Shown here piece by piece: positions 1 through 6,730 of a DNA stretch of 8,049 nt. The translations under genes and the position numbers were made by a program. Positions within the stretch are counted from its first letter, which is position 1; every line of letters begins with the position of its first letter. Under the pieces are notes generated by a model, which was given only the letters and a program-made list of their open reading frames with translations, did not search any database and had not been told where the DNA came from. The DNA is from JBBIRM01 sp964517975. GTDB taxonomy: Bacteria; Desulfobacterota; BSN033; UBA1163. The stretch covers positions 1 through 8,049 of the forward strand of contig CAZFDM010000002.1 in assembly GCA_964517975.1 (NCBI GenBank). The letters are read 5' to 3'.

Positions 1-294
1 CCTGAAGAGATCGCATTGGTTGGATTTAATGATATTGAATTTACATCGATGAGGGGAATTGAAATTACAACCATTGGCCAAAAGAAGTATGAGATGGGCG
101 CTTTGGCCGTAAAGAAATTGGTGGAAAGGATTAAAGGGGAGGGAACAGAATCTTCCAAGGAAGTTATTTTAGAACCTGAATTGATCATCCGAAGGACATG
201 TGGGTTCCATTTGAAAGGGTATCAGATCGAACCTAAAGATGATCGTCCAACCTCTATTGTCCATTATCCAAATTATGAGGAGGGGATTTTATGA
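1..294 (+). CDS. LacI-family transcriptional regulator, C-terminal part only
   Basis: The frame is open from base 1 to the TGA at 292-294, giving the last 97 residues of a protein whose start lies outside the window. The segment PEEIALVGFNDIEF is the late strand-loop of the periplasmic-binding-protein-like effector domain of LacI/PurR regulators (family form VGFDDI). It is followed by the usual T-x-x-Q-x-K-Y-x-M-G helix and the terminal LEPELIIRRTCG strand. The DNA-binding domain is not visible. About 25 residues (after FHLKG) extend past the usual family end and match nothing I recognise. The stop overlaps the ATG of the malate dehydrogenase gene (ATGA), so the two are probably cotranscribed and translationally coupled, which suggests a local regulator of this operon. 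The effector cannot be read from this part. The family call is confident; the regulatory target is inference. Confidence 0.85.
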   Translation, partial: PEEIALVGFNDIEFTSMRGIEITTIGQKKYEMGALAVKKLVERIKGEGTESSKEVILEPELIIRRTCGFHLKGYQIEPKDDRPTSIVHYPNYEEGIL

Positions 295-1220
295 GAAGAA
301 ATAAAATTTCTATTATTGGTGCAGGATTTGTTGGCGCAACCGCAGCGCATTGGGCAGCAGAAAAAGAATTGGGGGATGTGGTGCTCGTAGACATCATTGA
401 AGGGTTACCCCAAGGGAAAGCGCTCGATCTCTTCCAGGCAGGTCCCATTGAGGGTTTCGATGCCAGAGTGATTGGGACCAATGGATATGAAGAGACAAAG
501 GATTCCGATGTGGTAATCATTACCTCAGGAGTTCCGCGAAAGCCTGGGATGAGTAGAGAGGATTTGTTAGAGATCAATAAGAAGATTATTGAATCGGTGG
601 TTAAAGAGGTGGTAGAAAAATCTCCTGGGGCCTTTCTCATCATAGTAACCAATCCCCTGGATACGATGACCTATCTCGCTTTTCGAAAAAGTGGGTTCCC
701 CAAACAGAGGGTGATGGGGATGGCAGGAATTCTGGATACCGCACGGTTCAAGGCATTCATTGCAATGGAGCTGGGCGTTTCGGTAGAGGATATTCAGGCC
801 CTTCTCTTAGGAGGCCATGGGGATGAAATGGTTCCACTCCCTCGCTATACCACCATCAGCGGAATTCCCCTTTCACAGTTGCTTCCCAAAGAGACCATTG
901 ATCGCCTGGTGGATCGGACCCGAAAGGGTGGAGGAGAGATTGTCAACCTTTTAAAGACAGGGAGTGCCTTCTATGCACCTTCGGCCGCAGCGGTTCAGAT
1001 GACAGAGGCTATTCTCAAGGATAAGAAGAGGATTCTCCCCTGTTGTGTCTACCTCGAGGGAGAATATGGATTGAAGGATATCTGCTTTGGCGTTCCCATC
1101 AAGTTGGGAGCAGGAGGGGTGGAGTCCATCATTGAACTTCCATTGACCGAAGAAGAGAAAGCACAGGTTGCCAAGTCTGCGGAGAGTGTGAAAAAGAGCA
1201 TTTCGGAGTTGAAGTTATAA
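291..1220 (+). CDS. mdh: Malate dehydrogenase, NAD-dependent, LDH-like type
   Basis: Cytoplasmic enzyme interconverting malate and oxaloacetate with NAD(H). The 309-residue length is normal for the LDH-like MDH class. Visible motifs in order: the Rossmann loop GAGFVG (residues 10-15); Asp34 after the second beta strand, which favours NAD over NADP; the mobile substrate loop GVPRKPGMSR (80-89), whose Arg83 is the residue that separates malate from lactate dehydrogenases; the TNP motif with Asn121; LDTAR with Asp149 and Arg152; and GGHGD with catalytic His176. All key residues are present, so the enzyme looks active. The start is well supported: a strong GAGGAGGGG ribosome site at 277-285 lies just ahead of the ATG, inside the end of the upstream regulator gene. 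The fumarase genes follow, so the pair carries out the malate-fumarate steps of the TCA cycle in either direction. Confidence 0.95.
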   Translation: MRRNKISIIGAGFVGATAAHWAAEKELGDVVLVDIIEGLPQGKALDLFQAGPIEGFDARVIGTNGYEETKDSDVVIITSGVPRKPGMSREDLLEINKKIIESVVKEVVEKSPGAFLIIVTNPLDTMTYLAFRKSGFPKQRVMGMAGILDTARFKAFIAMELGVSVEDIQALLLGGHGDEMVPLPRYTTISGIPLSQLLPKETIDRLVDRTRKGGGEIVNLLKTGSAFYAPSAAAVQMTEAILKDKKRILPCCVYLEGEYGLKDICFGVPIKLGAGGVESIIELPLTEEEKAQVAKSAESVKKSISELKL

Positions 1221-1342
1221 AAAAACGTGGTTCGTGTCCGTATCTCATCTCTGTTGAATTTAAAAGGGAGGGGGCAGAAAAGACATCGATTTATGTCGGG
1301 TATCACGGTCACAAATCACGATTCACGAGGCGCGAGGATAAA
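1221..1342. repeat. mdh-fumA junction with inverted heptad-type repeats
   Basis: This 122-base junction has a GTG-rich left arm (CGTGGTTCGTG at 1226-1236, then CGTGTCCG at 1233-1240) and a CAC-rich right arm. The right arm reads as near-tandem units: GTATCAC 1300-1306, GGTCAC 1307-1312, AAATCAC 1313-1319, GATTCAC 1320-1326, GAGGCGC 1327-1333, GAGGATA 1334-1340. It runs directly into the fumA start. CACGATTCACG (1317-1327) is largely complementary to CGTGGTTCGTG, so the RNA could fold into a long imperfect stem over a spacer of roughly 75-80 bases. The GAGG within the last units (1334-1337) can serve as the ribosome site of fumA. Related arrays lie ahead of the fumarase beta gene and the second hdrA. 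The function is unknown. Confidence 0.65.
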
Positions 1343-2182
1343 ATGCGAGAGGTTGATGTAGCGTTAATCACTGAGACGGTAAAGGAGCTTTGCATCTCGG
1401 CTAACACCGATCTCGGAGAGGATGTAATCGAAGCCATTGATCAGGCGATTGAAAAGGAGGAATCCCCCTTAGGGATTGATATATTAAACGAGTTAAAGGA
1501 GAACGCTCAAATTGCAAAGCAAGAGAAGGTTCCAATCTGTCAGGACACAGGCTTTGCGGTTGTATTTGTCGAACTGGGGCAAGATATCCATTTAGTAGGA
1601 GGTGACCTCAGCGAGGCTATCCATGAAGGGGTTCGCCAGGGATACCGAGAAGGCTATCTGAGAAAATCTCTCTGCCATCCCTTCACCAGGGCCAACACTG
1701 GGGATAATACCCCTGCAATCATCCATATGGAATTAGTCCCGGGAGATAAAATCAAAATTGTTGTCGCACCCAAGGGGGGTGGGAGTGAAAATATGAGTAG
1801 GGTAACCATGCTCACCCCCTCGGAGGGAGTCGAAGGGGTTAAAAGATATATCGTTCAAAGGGTGAAGGAGTCGGGATCTAATCCTTGTCCTCCAACTATT
1901 ATAGGAGTTGGGATTGGTGGAACCTTAGAGAAAGCAGCCTTCCTGGCAAAGAAAAGTTTACTAAGACCCCTTGGAAGCAAGAATCCGGATCCCGAACTCA
2001 TGAAGTTAGAACAGGAGATACTCTCTGAGATCAATAAACTTGGCATTGGGCCACAAGGATTGGGCGGAAGGACGACGTCACTGGCGGTTCATATTCTCAT
2101 GATGCCATGCCATATCGCTAGCCTCCCCCTTGCGGTCAATATCCAGTGCCACGCACAGAGGCATAAAGAAGCCATTATTTAA
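1343..2182 (+). CDS. fumA: Class I fumarate hydratase, alpha (iron-sulfur) subunit
   Basis: Alpha subunit of the two-subunit, oxygen-sensitive [4Fe-4S] fumarase that interconverts fumarate and malate in the cytoplasm. At 279 residues it has the usual length of the stand-alone N-terminal half of class I hydro-lyases (FumA/TtdA family). Three cysteines lie in family contexts and should bind the cluster: Cys66 in ICQDTG, Cys182 in NPCPPTIIGVGIGG, and Cys269 in NIQCHA. Other family signatures are HPFTRANTGDNTPAIIH (112-128) and KGGGSEN (144-150). The first ATG follows a GAGG site five bases upstream. The matching beta subunit is the next gene, 97 bases downstream. L(+)-tartrate dehydratase (TtdA) has the same architecture, but the malate dehydrogenase neighbour favours fumarase. 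The symbol denotes the alpha subunit, not the single-chain E. coli FumA. Confidence 0.93.
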   Translation: MREVDVALITETVKELCISANTDLGEDVIEAIDQAIEKEESPLGIDILNELKENAQIAKQEKVPICQDTGFAVVFVELGQDIHLVGGDLSEAIHEGVRQGYREGYLRKSLCHPFTRANTGDNTPAIIHMELVPGDKIKIVVAPKGGGSENMSRVTMLTPSEGVEGVKRYIVQRVKESGSNPCPPTIIGVGIGGTLEKAAFLAKKSLLRPLGSKNPDPELMKLEQEILSEINKLGIGPQGLGGRTTSLAVHILMMPCHIASLPLAVNIQCHAQRHKEAII

Positions 2183-2279
2183 AAACGTGTCCGGCTTCCG
2201 TGTCACGTGTCCGAGATTGAGAGGAAGGAAAAAGACACGAAAAACGGTCACGGATGACGGACACGGACACGAGGGATCT
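2183..2279. repeat. fumA-fumB junction with CGTGTCCG / CGGACACG inverted repeats
   Basis: The 97-base gap between the two fumarase genes carries two copies of CGTGTCCG (2186-2193 and 2206-2213) on the left and two copies of the exact reverse complement CGGACACG (2258-2265 and 2264-2271, overlapping by two bases) on the right. The right arm is a near-tandem series of 6-7 base units ending in AC: GAAAAAC, GGTCAC, GGATGAC, GGACAC, GGACAC, with GAGGG next to the start. In RNA the arms can pair over a purine-rich centre (GAGATTGAGAGGAAGG). The word CGTGTCCG also occurs at 1233-1240 in the mdh-fumA junction, so the two gaps share a repeat family. Such a hairpin could influence beta-subunit translation; that is inference. 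Confidence 0.7.
2271..2275 (+). promoter_or_regulatory. Ribosome-binding site fixing the fumarase beta start
   Basis: GAGGG lies four bases before the ATG at 2280. It supports that start over the in-frame upstream ATG at 2130, which would lie inside the alpha gene and whose extra residues would be translated from repeat DNA. Confidence 0.55.
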
Positions 2280-2867
2280 ATGAAACGACCCATTCGGTTG
2301 AGACCACCTCTCAGTGATGAGGATGTCGAACGATTAAAAATCGGAGACCGGGTTCTTATCAGTGGGATTATCTATACCGGAAGAGATGCTGCCCATAAGA
2401 GACTGTTCGATTTGTTAAAAGAGGGAAAAGAACTTCCTTTTGATCTCAAAGGTCAGATCATCTATTATGTTGGGCCCACACCTGCCAAGCCAGGACAGGT
2501 CTTTGGCTCAGCCGGCCCAACTACCAGTTATCGGATGGATGCTTACTCCCCTGCTTTAATTGAGAAAGGATTGAAAGGAATGATCGGCAAGGGGATGCGA
2601 TCTGACGCTGTCAAAGAGGCGATGAAAAGGTTTAAGGCAGTCTACTTTGCAGCAACTGGAGGGGCAGGTGCCCTTTTAGCCAAGCGGGTGAAGAAAGCTG
2701 AAGTAGTGGCTTATGAAGATTTGGGACCAGAAGCGATTCGTCGGTTAGAGGTCGAAGACCTTCCAGTGATTGTTATCAATGATGTCCATGGAAATGACCT
2801 TTATATTGAGGGAGAAAAAAAATATCGCACCTCCCCACAGTCCCCTCCTTACCAAGGAGGGGATTAA
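2280..2867 (+). CDS. fumB: Class I fumarate hydratase, beta subunit
   Basis: Beta subunit of the heteromeric class I fumarase, completing the active site with the alpha subunit encoded just upstream. It is 195 residues with the ATG at 2280. Family motifs are clear: LKIGDRVLISGIIYTGRDAAH (20-39), GPTPAKPGQVFGSAGPTTSYRMD (65-87, the substrate-side GPTTxxRMD loop), and the AATGGAGALLAKRV segment (124-137). The conserved body ends near VINDVHGNDLYIEGEKKY (165-182). The last 13 residues, RTSPQSPPYQGGD, are encoded by the palindromic repeat at 2829-2907, which also supplies the stop codon; this tail is unlikely to be ancestral. An in-frame extension back to 2130 would add 50 residues encoded by the alpha gene end and repeat DNA, and I reject it. 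The symbol means beta subunit here, not the E. coli FumB isozyme. Confidence 0.92.
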   Translation: MKRPIRLRPPLSDEDVERLKIGDRVLISGIIYTGRDAAHKRLFDLLKEGKELPFDLKGQIIYYVGPTPAKPGQVFGSAGPTTSYRMDAYSPALIEKGLKGMIGKGMRSDAVKEAMKRFKAVYFAATGGAGALLAKRVKKAEVVAYEDLGPEAIRRLEVEDLPVIVINDVHGNDLYIEGEKKYRTSPQSPPYQGGD

Positions 2868-2907
2868 GGGGAGGTTACTCCTTACCCAGGAGGGGAGTGG
2901 GGGTTAA
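2829..2907. repeat. GC-rich palindromic repeat (REP/MITE-like), one and a half copies
   Basis: There is a nested inverted repeat. The inner arms CCCCTCCTT (2842-2850) and AAGGAGGGG (2854-2862) are a perfect 9-base match around the loop ACC. The outer arms ACCTCCCC (2829-2836) and GGGGAGGT (2868-2875) are also perfectly complementary. A second, poorer copy follows (CTCCTTACCCAGGAGGGG at 2878-2895, ending in GGGTTAAGG like the first). No T-tract follows, so this does not look like a standard terminator, although a strong hairpin here could slow RNA decay or polymerase. The element has spread into the 3' end of the fumarase beta gene. Repeats of this CCCCTCCTT...AAGGAGGGG type are, from general experience, common dispersed elements in environmental bacterial genomes. 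No encoded transposase is visible. Confidence 0.8.
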
Positions 2908-3035
2908 GGCCCCATCATATGACAAAATATATAACAGATCACTCGAATAAAGACGTTTACGAAATTTAGATGAAGTTTTGGCAACGATCAAGGATTGGAT
3001 TCAAAAGAAATCTGAAAAATCATAAGGAGTGAAAT
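2908..3035 (+). other. Intergenic stretch with a possible degraded coding fragment
   Basis: Between the palindromic repeat and the prenyltransferase lies AT-rich DNA without an intact gene. One frame is open from 2951 to the TAA at 3023-3025 and reads protein-like near its end (LDEVLATIKDWIQKKSEKS), but it has no ATG and is only 24 codons long. In another frame an ATG at 2920 gives MTKYITDHSNKDVYEI and then stops at 2966-2968, so a frameshifted remnant of a small gene is possible. I do not recognise a family. The region could also hold a promoter for the following genes, but I see no convincing -35/-10 pair. The AAGGAG at 3024-3029 is the ribosome site of the next gene and overlaps the end of the fragment. 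Confidence 0.25.
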
Positions 3036-3953
3036 ATGGATAGAGTAAATCCTGGTTCCCTGAAAGCGTGGTTAATGCTACCTCGCTTTCACTTCATACC
3101 TCTCACCGTCATTTTAGTCTCCTTAGGGACAGCCATTGCGGCCTATGAAGGATACTTCCATTTTGGTCATTTTATTCTTGCGATGATTGGCTCCATTCTC
3201 GTTCACATGACCGTCAATGTGATCAACGACTATTACGATTATGTGGATGGGATCGATTTAAATACCCAGAGGACCCCTTTTAGTGGAGGCAGTGGTGTTC
3301 TTCCAGGGGGATTCCTCAACCCCAAACAGGCTTTCTGGTTTGCCACGGTCTGTTTATGGATTGCCATGGTCATTGGCATCTATTTTGTTCTAACAAAAGG
3401 TTGGCTCCTTTTCCCACTGCTTCTTGTGGCAGGATTTTCTGCCTATTTCTACAATGTCTATATTGCTAAATGGATGATGGGGGAACTCTTTGCAGGGCTT
3501 AATTTCGGCCCATTGATTGTGTTAGGATCATATTTTGTCCAAACAGGAAGATATAGTTGGGAAACTTTGTTTGCCTCCATTGCGCCAGGTCTTCTGACAT
3601 CAAATCTCCTATTCTTGAATGAATTTCCAGACCGAGAGGCAGACCTCAAAGGGGGAAGGAAACATTTGGTCATCGCCCTGGGTAAGGAGAAGGCTCGATA
3701 TGTTTTTATCCTCATCCTCATGGCCTCCTATCTTTTTATTGTCCTCGGAGTGGTTACCAAGATCATGCCTTTCTTAACCCTTATAGGGTTAGGAACAGTT
3801 CTCTTTGGATGGAAGGCGATGAAAGGGGCCTTTACCTACTATAATGATACCTATCGACTTATTCCCGCATTGGGAATGAATGTGATCACCATTTTGGGGA
3901 CTCAAGCCCTTTTGACCCTCGGCTATGTGGTTGCCCTATGGATGAAACCTTAG
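3036..3953 (+). CDS. UbiA-family membrane prenyltransferase, MenA-like
   Basis: Integral membrane enzyme that transfers a polyprenyl chain to an aromatic acceptor. The best guess is 1,4-dihydroxy-2-naphthoate polyprenyltransferase (MenA) or a relative in menaquinone synthesis. The 305 residues form about eight or nine hydrophobic helices, for example around 22-38, 44-62, 100-119, 122-140, 221-241 and 280-302. Both Asp-rich prenyl-diphosphate/Mg2+ motifs of the superfamily are present: NDYYDYVDGID (64-74) and NEFPDREAD (195-203), the latter followed by GGRKHL. The start is set by AAGGAG at 3024-3029, six bases before the ATG. It lies 15 bases upstream of hdrC on the same strand, so the two are probably cotranscribed. 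The aromatic substrate cannot be decided from sequence alone; the futalosine-route enzyme MqnP and other UbiA members share these motifs, so I give no symbol. Confidence 0.85.
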   Translation: MDRVNPGSLKAWLMLPRFHFIPLTVILVSLGTAIAAYEGYFHFGHFILAMIGSILVHMTVNVINDYYDYVDGIDLNTQRTPFSGGSGVLPGGFLNPKQAFWFATVCLWIAMVIGIYFVLTKGWLLFPLLLVAGFSAYFYNVYIAKWMMGELFAGLNFGPLIVLGSYFVQTGRYSWETLFASIAPGLLTSNLLFLNEFPDREADLKGGRKHLVIALGKEKARYVFILILMASYLFIVLGVVTKIMPFLTLIGLGTVLFGWKAMKGAFTYYNDTYRLIPALGMNVITILGTQALLTLGYVVALWMKP

Positions 3954-3968
3954 AGAGGCAGAAAAGCA

Positions 3969-4382
3969 ATGAAGATCGAACTGACGAGACACAAGGTTCA
4001 CAGTGAATTGGCAAAGAAGGTGGAACTGATCAGCGGACAGAACCTCTTCGCCTGTTACCAATGTGGGAATTGCACCGCAGGTTGTCCAGTAGCCTTTGCT
4101 ATGGAGATCGGTCCCCACGAAGTCATCCGATATACCCTCCTCGGTTTGGAAGAAGAGGTTCTCCGTGTCAATACGTTTTGGCTTTGCGCCTCCTGTCTTC
4201 AGTGTACATCGAGATGCCCCAAAGGAATTGATATTGCAAGGGTGATGGATGCCTTGAGAATGGCGGTCTTGAGGAAGAAGGAAAGGAAGGATTACATTCA
4301 GATTTCTCAATTATCAGAGGATTTCTTGGAAAGGGTTCCACAGATTGCTTTTATCAGCGGGTTCAGAAAGTTTTTATCCTAA
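3969..4382 (+). CDS. hdrC: Heterodisulfide reductase subunit C-like iron-sulfur protein
   Basis: Small soluble electron-transfer subunit that passes electrons from HdrA to HdrB through two [4Fe-4S] clusters. Two complete binding motifs are visible: C29xxC32xxC35xxxC39P (CYQCGNCTAGCP) and C73xxC76xxC79xxxC83P (CASCLQCTSRCP), both with the final proline typical of ferredoxin-type clusters. The intervening segment PHEVIRYTLLGLEEEVL and the WLCASCLQCTSRCP block are characteristic of HdrC. No membrane helices are seen, so it belongs to the cytoplasmic HdrABC type rather than HdrDE. It is short at 137 residues; the conserved core is intact and the C-terminal tail short. GAGG at 3955-3958 lies ahead of the ATG. 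The order hdrC, hdrB, hdrA, hdrA then follows on the same strand. Confidence 0.9.
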   Translation: MKIELTRHKVHSELAKKVELISGQNLFACYQCGNCTAGCPVAFAMEIGPHEVIRYTLLGLEEEVLRVNTFWLCASCLQCTSRCPKGIDIARVMDALRMAVLRKKERKDYIQISQLSEDFLERVPQIAFISGFRKFLS

Positions 4383-4534
4383 ACCAATCCCCAACTCAAA
4401 AGATGATACGGGTCTGGGGTTTGTGGTGTTGATTTTTAAGTTTGTTTAGAGTTTAGGGTTTAACTTCTCTGTTTCAGATTGATCCCTTTGGGAAGATTTG
4501 GCCGATAGTCGTATTTCGTATTTTAGGAGTTCTT
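4383..4534. other. hdrC-hdrB junction with two short 7-bp repeat runs
   Basis: This 152-base gap has no gene. It holds three heptads GTTTAGA, GTTTAGG, GTTTAAC (4444-4464) and an exact tandem pair of TCGTATT (4509-4522) ending just before the AGGAG ribosome site of hdrB (4525-4529). TCGTATT read on the other strand (AATACGA) resembles the units ahead of the second hdrA. A weak stem, AATCCCCA (4386-4393) with TGGGGTTT (4415-4422), has a long loop and no convincing T-run, so I do not call a terminator. Confidence 0.5.
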
Positions 4535-5404
4535 ATGGAATATCTCTATTTTCCTGGGTGTACCCTCTATACAAAGGCAAAAAACTTTGACCAGACCGCA
4601 CGAAACTGTTCCCTTCTTCTCGGTTTTGAACTGAAGGAGTTAAGGACCTGGACCTGTTGTGGAGCAGCCTTTCCATTGGCTACCGATAACCTCATGACTC
4701 TTCTCCCACCCTCCAGGATTCTGGCCACAGCAAGGGAGGAGGGAACCACTCTGACCACTCTCTGTGCGGTTTGCTTTAATGTACTCAAGAGAACGAACCG
4801 GCTATTGAGAGAAGATGTTGAGAAGAGGGAAAAGATCAACAACTTTATCGAAAAGGACTATCGGGGAGATCTTCGAGTGGTGCACTATTTGGAGATCCTA
4901 AAGCACGATATTGGATTTTCTCAACTTAAAGAGAAAGTGAAAAAACCCTTAGAAAAGGTCAAGGCAGCGACCTATTATGGATGTATGCTTCTAAGACCTG
5001 TTGAGGAGATGGAGTTTGACGATAAAGAGAGACCCCATCTCTTTGAGGATCTTTTGGAGGCATTGGGGATAATTCCCATTGATTTCCCTTATAAGATTGA
5101 ATGCTGTGGGTCTTTCCAATCTGTAGGTTCCCCAGAGGTAGCCACAGAATGTTCGTATAAAATCCTAACCTCTGCTATTCGAAACGGCGCAGAAATAGTC
5201 GTTTCCACTTGTCCAATGTGTACCTTCAACATCGATCACAAGCAGGCTGATATTCAGCAGAAATATTTAGATTATCCATCCATCCCTGTCTTCTATTTTA
5301 CCCAATTGCTTGGGTTAGCCATGGGATTGGATTATCGGACATTGGGATTTGAACAGAACTTTATTGATCCTTTGCCCTATTTAAGGTCGAAGGGCTTGGT
5401 TTAG
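4535..5404 (+). CDS. hdrB: Heterodisulfide reductase subunit B-like, two CCG domains
   Basis: Catalytic-type subunit of a soluble Hdr complex. In the family it carries two noncubane [4Fe-4S] clusters that cleave a disulfide substrate. Both cysteine-rich CCG domains are complete: C9...C41-C42-G...C77xxC80 and C150...C190-C191-G...C226xxC229, so both clusters can be expected and the protein should be redox-active. The start YLYFPGC and the 289-residue length are typical of HdrB. AGGAG (4525-4529) lies five bases before the ATG. The natural substrate cannot be inferred: bacteria generally lack CoM-S-S-CoB, and the true acceptor of most bacterial HdrB-like proteins is unknown. It is followed after 12 bases by the first hdrA, consistent with one complex encoded together with hdrC. 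Confidence 0.92.
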   Translation: MEYLYFPGCTLYTKAKNFDQTARNCSLLLGFELKELRTWTCCGAAFPLATDNLMTLLPPSRILATAREEGTTLTTLCAVCFNVLKRTNRLLREDVEKREKINNFIEKDYRGDLRVVHYLEILKHDIGFSQLKEKVKKPLEKVKAATYYGCMLLRPVEEMEFDDKERPHLFEDLLEALGIIPIDFPYKIECCGSFQSVGSPEVATECSYKILTSAIRNGAEIVVSTCPMCTFNIDHKQADIQQKYLDYPSIPVFYFTQLLGLAMGLDYRTLGFEQNFIDPLPYLRSKGLV

Positions 5405-5416
5405 AGAGAGTGGGGC

Positions 5417-6730
5417 ATGGGTATCTCCTCGAATGGATTTATTAAAAGAGCCATGGTCATTGGTGGAGGGATTGCAGGAATTTCTGCCTCCATTGATTTG
5501 GGAAATGCGGGATACGATGTCATCCTGGTTGAGAAACTTCCTTCCATTGGTGGGCGGATGCTCCAACTCTCAGAGACCTTTCCTACCCTGGATTGTGCCC
5601 AGTGCACGCTTACCCCTAAAACCGTTGAAACCGGTCAACACCCCCATATTCAACTTTTGACTTTCTCTGAAGTTGAGAGTGTCAGAGGCAAGGTCGGTGA
5701 CTTCACGGTGAAGATTCGAAGGAAAGCAAGTTATGTGGATTGGGGGAAATGTACAGGGTGTGGTCTCTGTCAGGAGAAGTGTCCCTCCAAGAACCCCTCT
5801 GAGTTTGATCGTGGCATGGGATTGGGAAAGGCCATTTATACCCTGTCGCCCCAAGCGGTTCCCAATAAGCCTGTCATCAACCCTTCCCACTGCCGTTATT
5901 TCAGAGAGGGGAAATGCAGAGTTTGTGAGAAGGTATGTCCGGTCAAGGCCATCGATTATGAACAGAAGGATTGGTTTATCGAGGAGAGGGTTGGAGCCAT
6001 CATCGTTGCAGTGGGCTTTGATTTGATACCCTTAAATAGGTTTGGAGAATATGGATATGGTACTATTCCAAATGTGATCGATGGTCTTGCATTTGAAAGG
6101 CTCAATTCAGCCTCCGGTCCGACCCATGGTGAGATCCGAAGACCCTCCGATGGGAAGGTTCCAAAAGAAGTGGTATTCATTCAATGCACAGGCTCAAGGG
6201 ATCCTGAACGTTATATGCCTTATTGTTCCAGGGTCTGTTGTATGTATACGGCTAAACACGCCCGACTCTACAAGCACAAAGTTCCCGATGGCCAGGCTTA
6301 TATTTTCTATATGGATATTCGATCAACCGGGAAGGGATATGAGGAGTTCATCCAGCAGAGTATGGAAGAAGGGGGGATTCTCTATTTGAGGGGAAGGGTT
6401 TCGCGACTCTTCCAGGAGGGAGAGAGGATATGGGTTTGGGGGGTGGATACTTTAACCGGGAAAAAGTTGGAAGTGCCTGCTGAAATGGTGGTTTTGGCCA
6501 CGGCGATGACCCCTCAGAAAGAGGCCAAAGAACTGGCGGGGAAGTTGGGAATTGAAGTAGATGGCTATGGTTTCTTAACAGAAGCAGAGAGAAAACTCAG
6601 ACCCGTTGAAACTAATGTAGAAGGAATCTATCTTGCAGGTTGTGCTCAAGGGCCTAAAGATATTGCAGATACCGTCGCTCATGCGAATGCCGCTGCAAGT
6701 AAAGTCCAAAGGTTGTTTGCAAAACATTGA
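5417..6730 (+). CDS. hdrA: HdrA-like flavo-iron-sulfur subunit, short form without N-terminal domain
   Basis: FAD-containing subunit that in HdrABC complexes splits or merges electron pairs between low- and high-potential carriers. At 437 residues it begins almost directly with the FAD-binding fold (VIGGGIAGISA, residues 14-24), so the roughly 140-residue N-terminal domain of full HdrA is absent. The stop of hdrB is only 12 bases upstream, so a misread start does not explain this. Present in order: LDCAQCTLTPK with Cys60/Cys63; a ferredoxin insert with C112xxC115xxC118xxxC122P and C159...C167xxC170xxxC174P; then Cys257 (QCTGSRD), Cys270, Cys274 and Cys275 (YCSRVCC), whose spacing of 13, 4 and 1 matches, as I recall, the cluster set in the thioredoxin-reductase-like domain of HdrA. 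The C-terminal LAGCAQGPKDI is typical. A longer HdrA follows and is probably its partner. Confidence 0.93.
   Translation: MGISSNGFIKRAMVIGGGIAGISASIDLGNAGYDVILVEKLPSIGGRMLQLSETFPTLDCAQCTLTPKTVETGQHPHIQLLTFSEVESVRGKVGDFTVKIRRKASYVDWGKCTGCGLCQEKCPSKNPSEFDRGMGLGKAIYTLSPQAVPNKPVINPSHCRYFREGKCRVCEKVCPVKAIDYEQKDWFIEERVGAIIVAVGFDLIPLNRFGEYGYGTIPNVIDGLAFERLNSASGPTHGEIRRPSDGKVPKEVVFIQCTGSRDPERYMPYCSRVCCMYTAKHARLYKHKVPDGQAYIFYMDIRSTGKGYEEFIQQSMEEGGILYLRGRVSRLFQEGERIWVWGVDTLTGKKLEVPAEMVVLATAMTPQKEAKELAGKLGIEVDGYGFLTEAERKLRPVETNVEGIYLAGCAQGPKDIADTVAHANAAASKVQRLFAKH

Noticed and set aside
254..652. Minus-strand open frame opposite malate dehydrogenase
   Set aside because: It has no recognisable protein features, while the plus strand encodes an intact conserved enzyme; it is an antisense shadow. 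The same applies to the open frames opposite hdrC (3936-4310) and the other genes.
2130..2279. In-frame upstream extension of the fumarase beta gene
   Set aside because: It would start inside the alpha gene and translate repeat DNA. Family similarity begins after the ATG at 2280, which has a ribosome site.
4386..4435. Rho-independent terminator after hdrC
   Set aside because: The stem is only about seven pairs with a loop over 20 bases, and the T-rich part is interrupted and displaced.
5405..5416. Missing N-terminal domain of the first HdrA explained by a wrong start or frameshift
   Set aside because: Only 12 bases separate the hdrB stop from the ATG, and no HdrA N-terminal motifs (CHCG, YMCS, CCSP) appear in any frame nearby.
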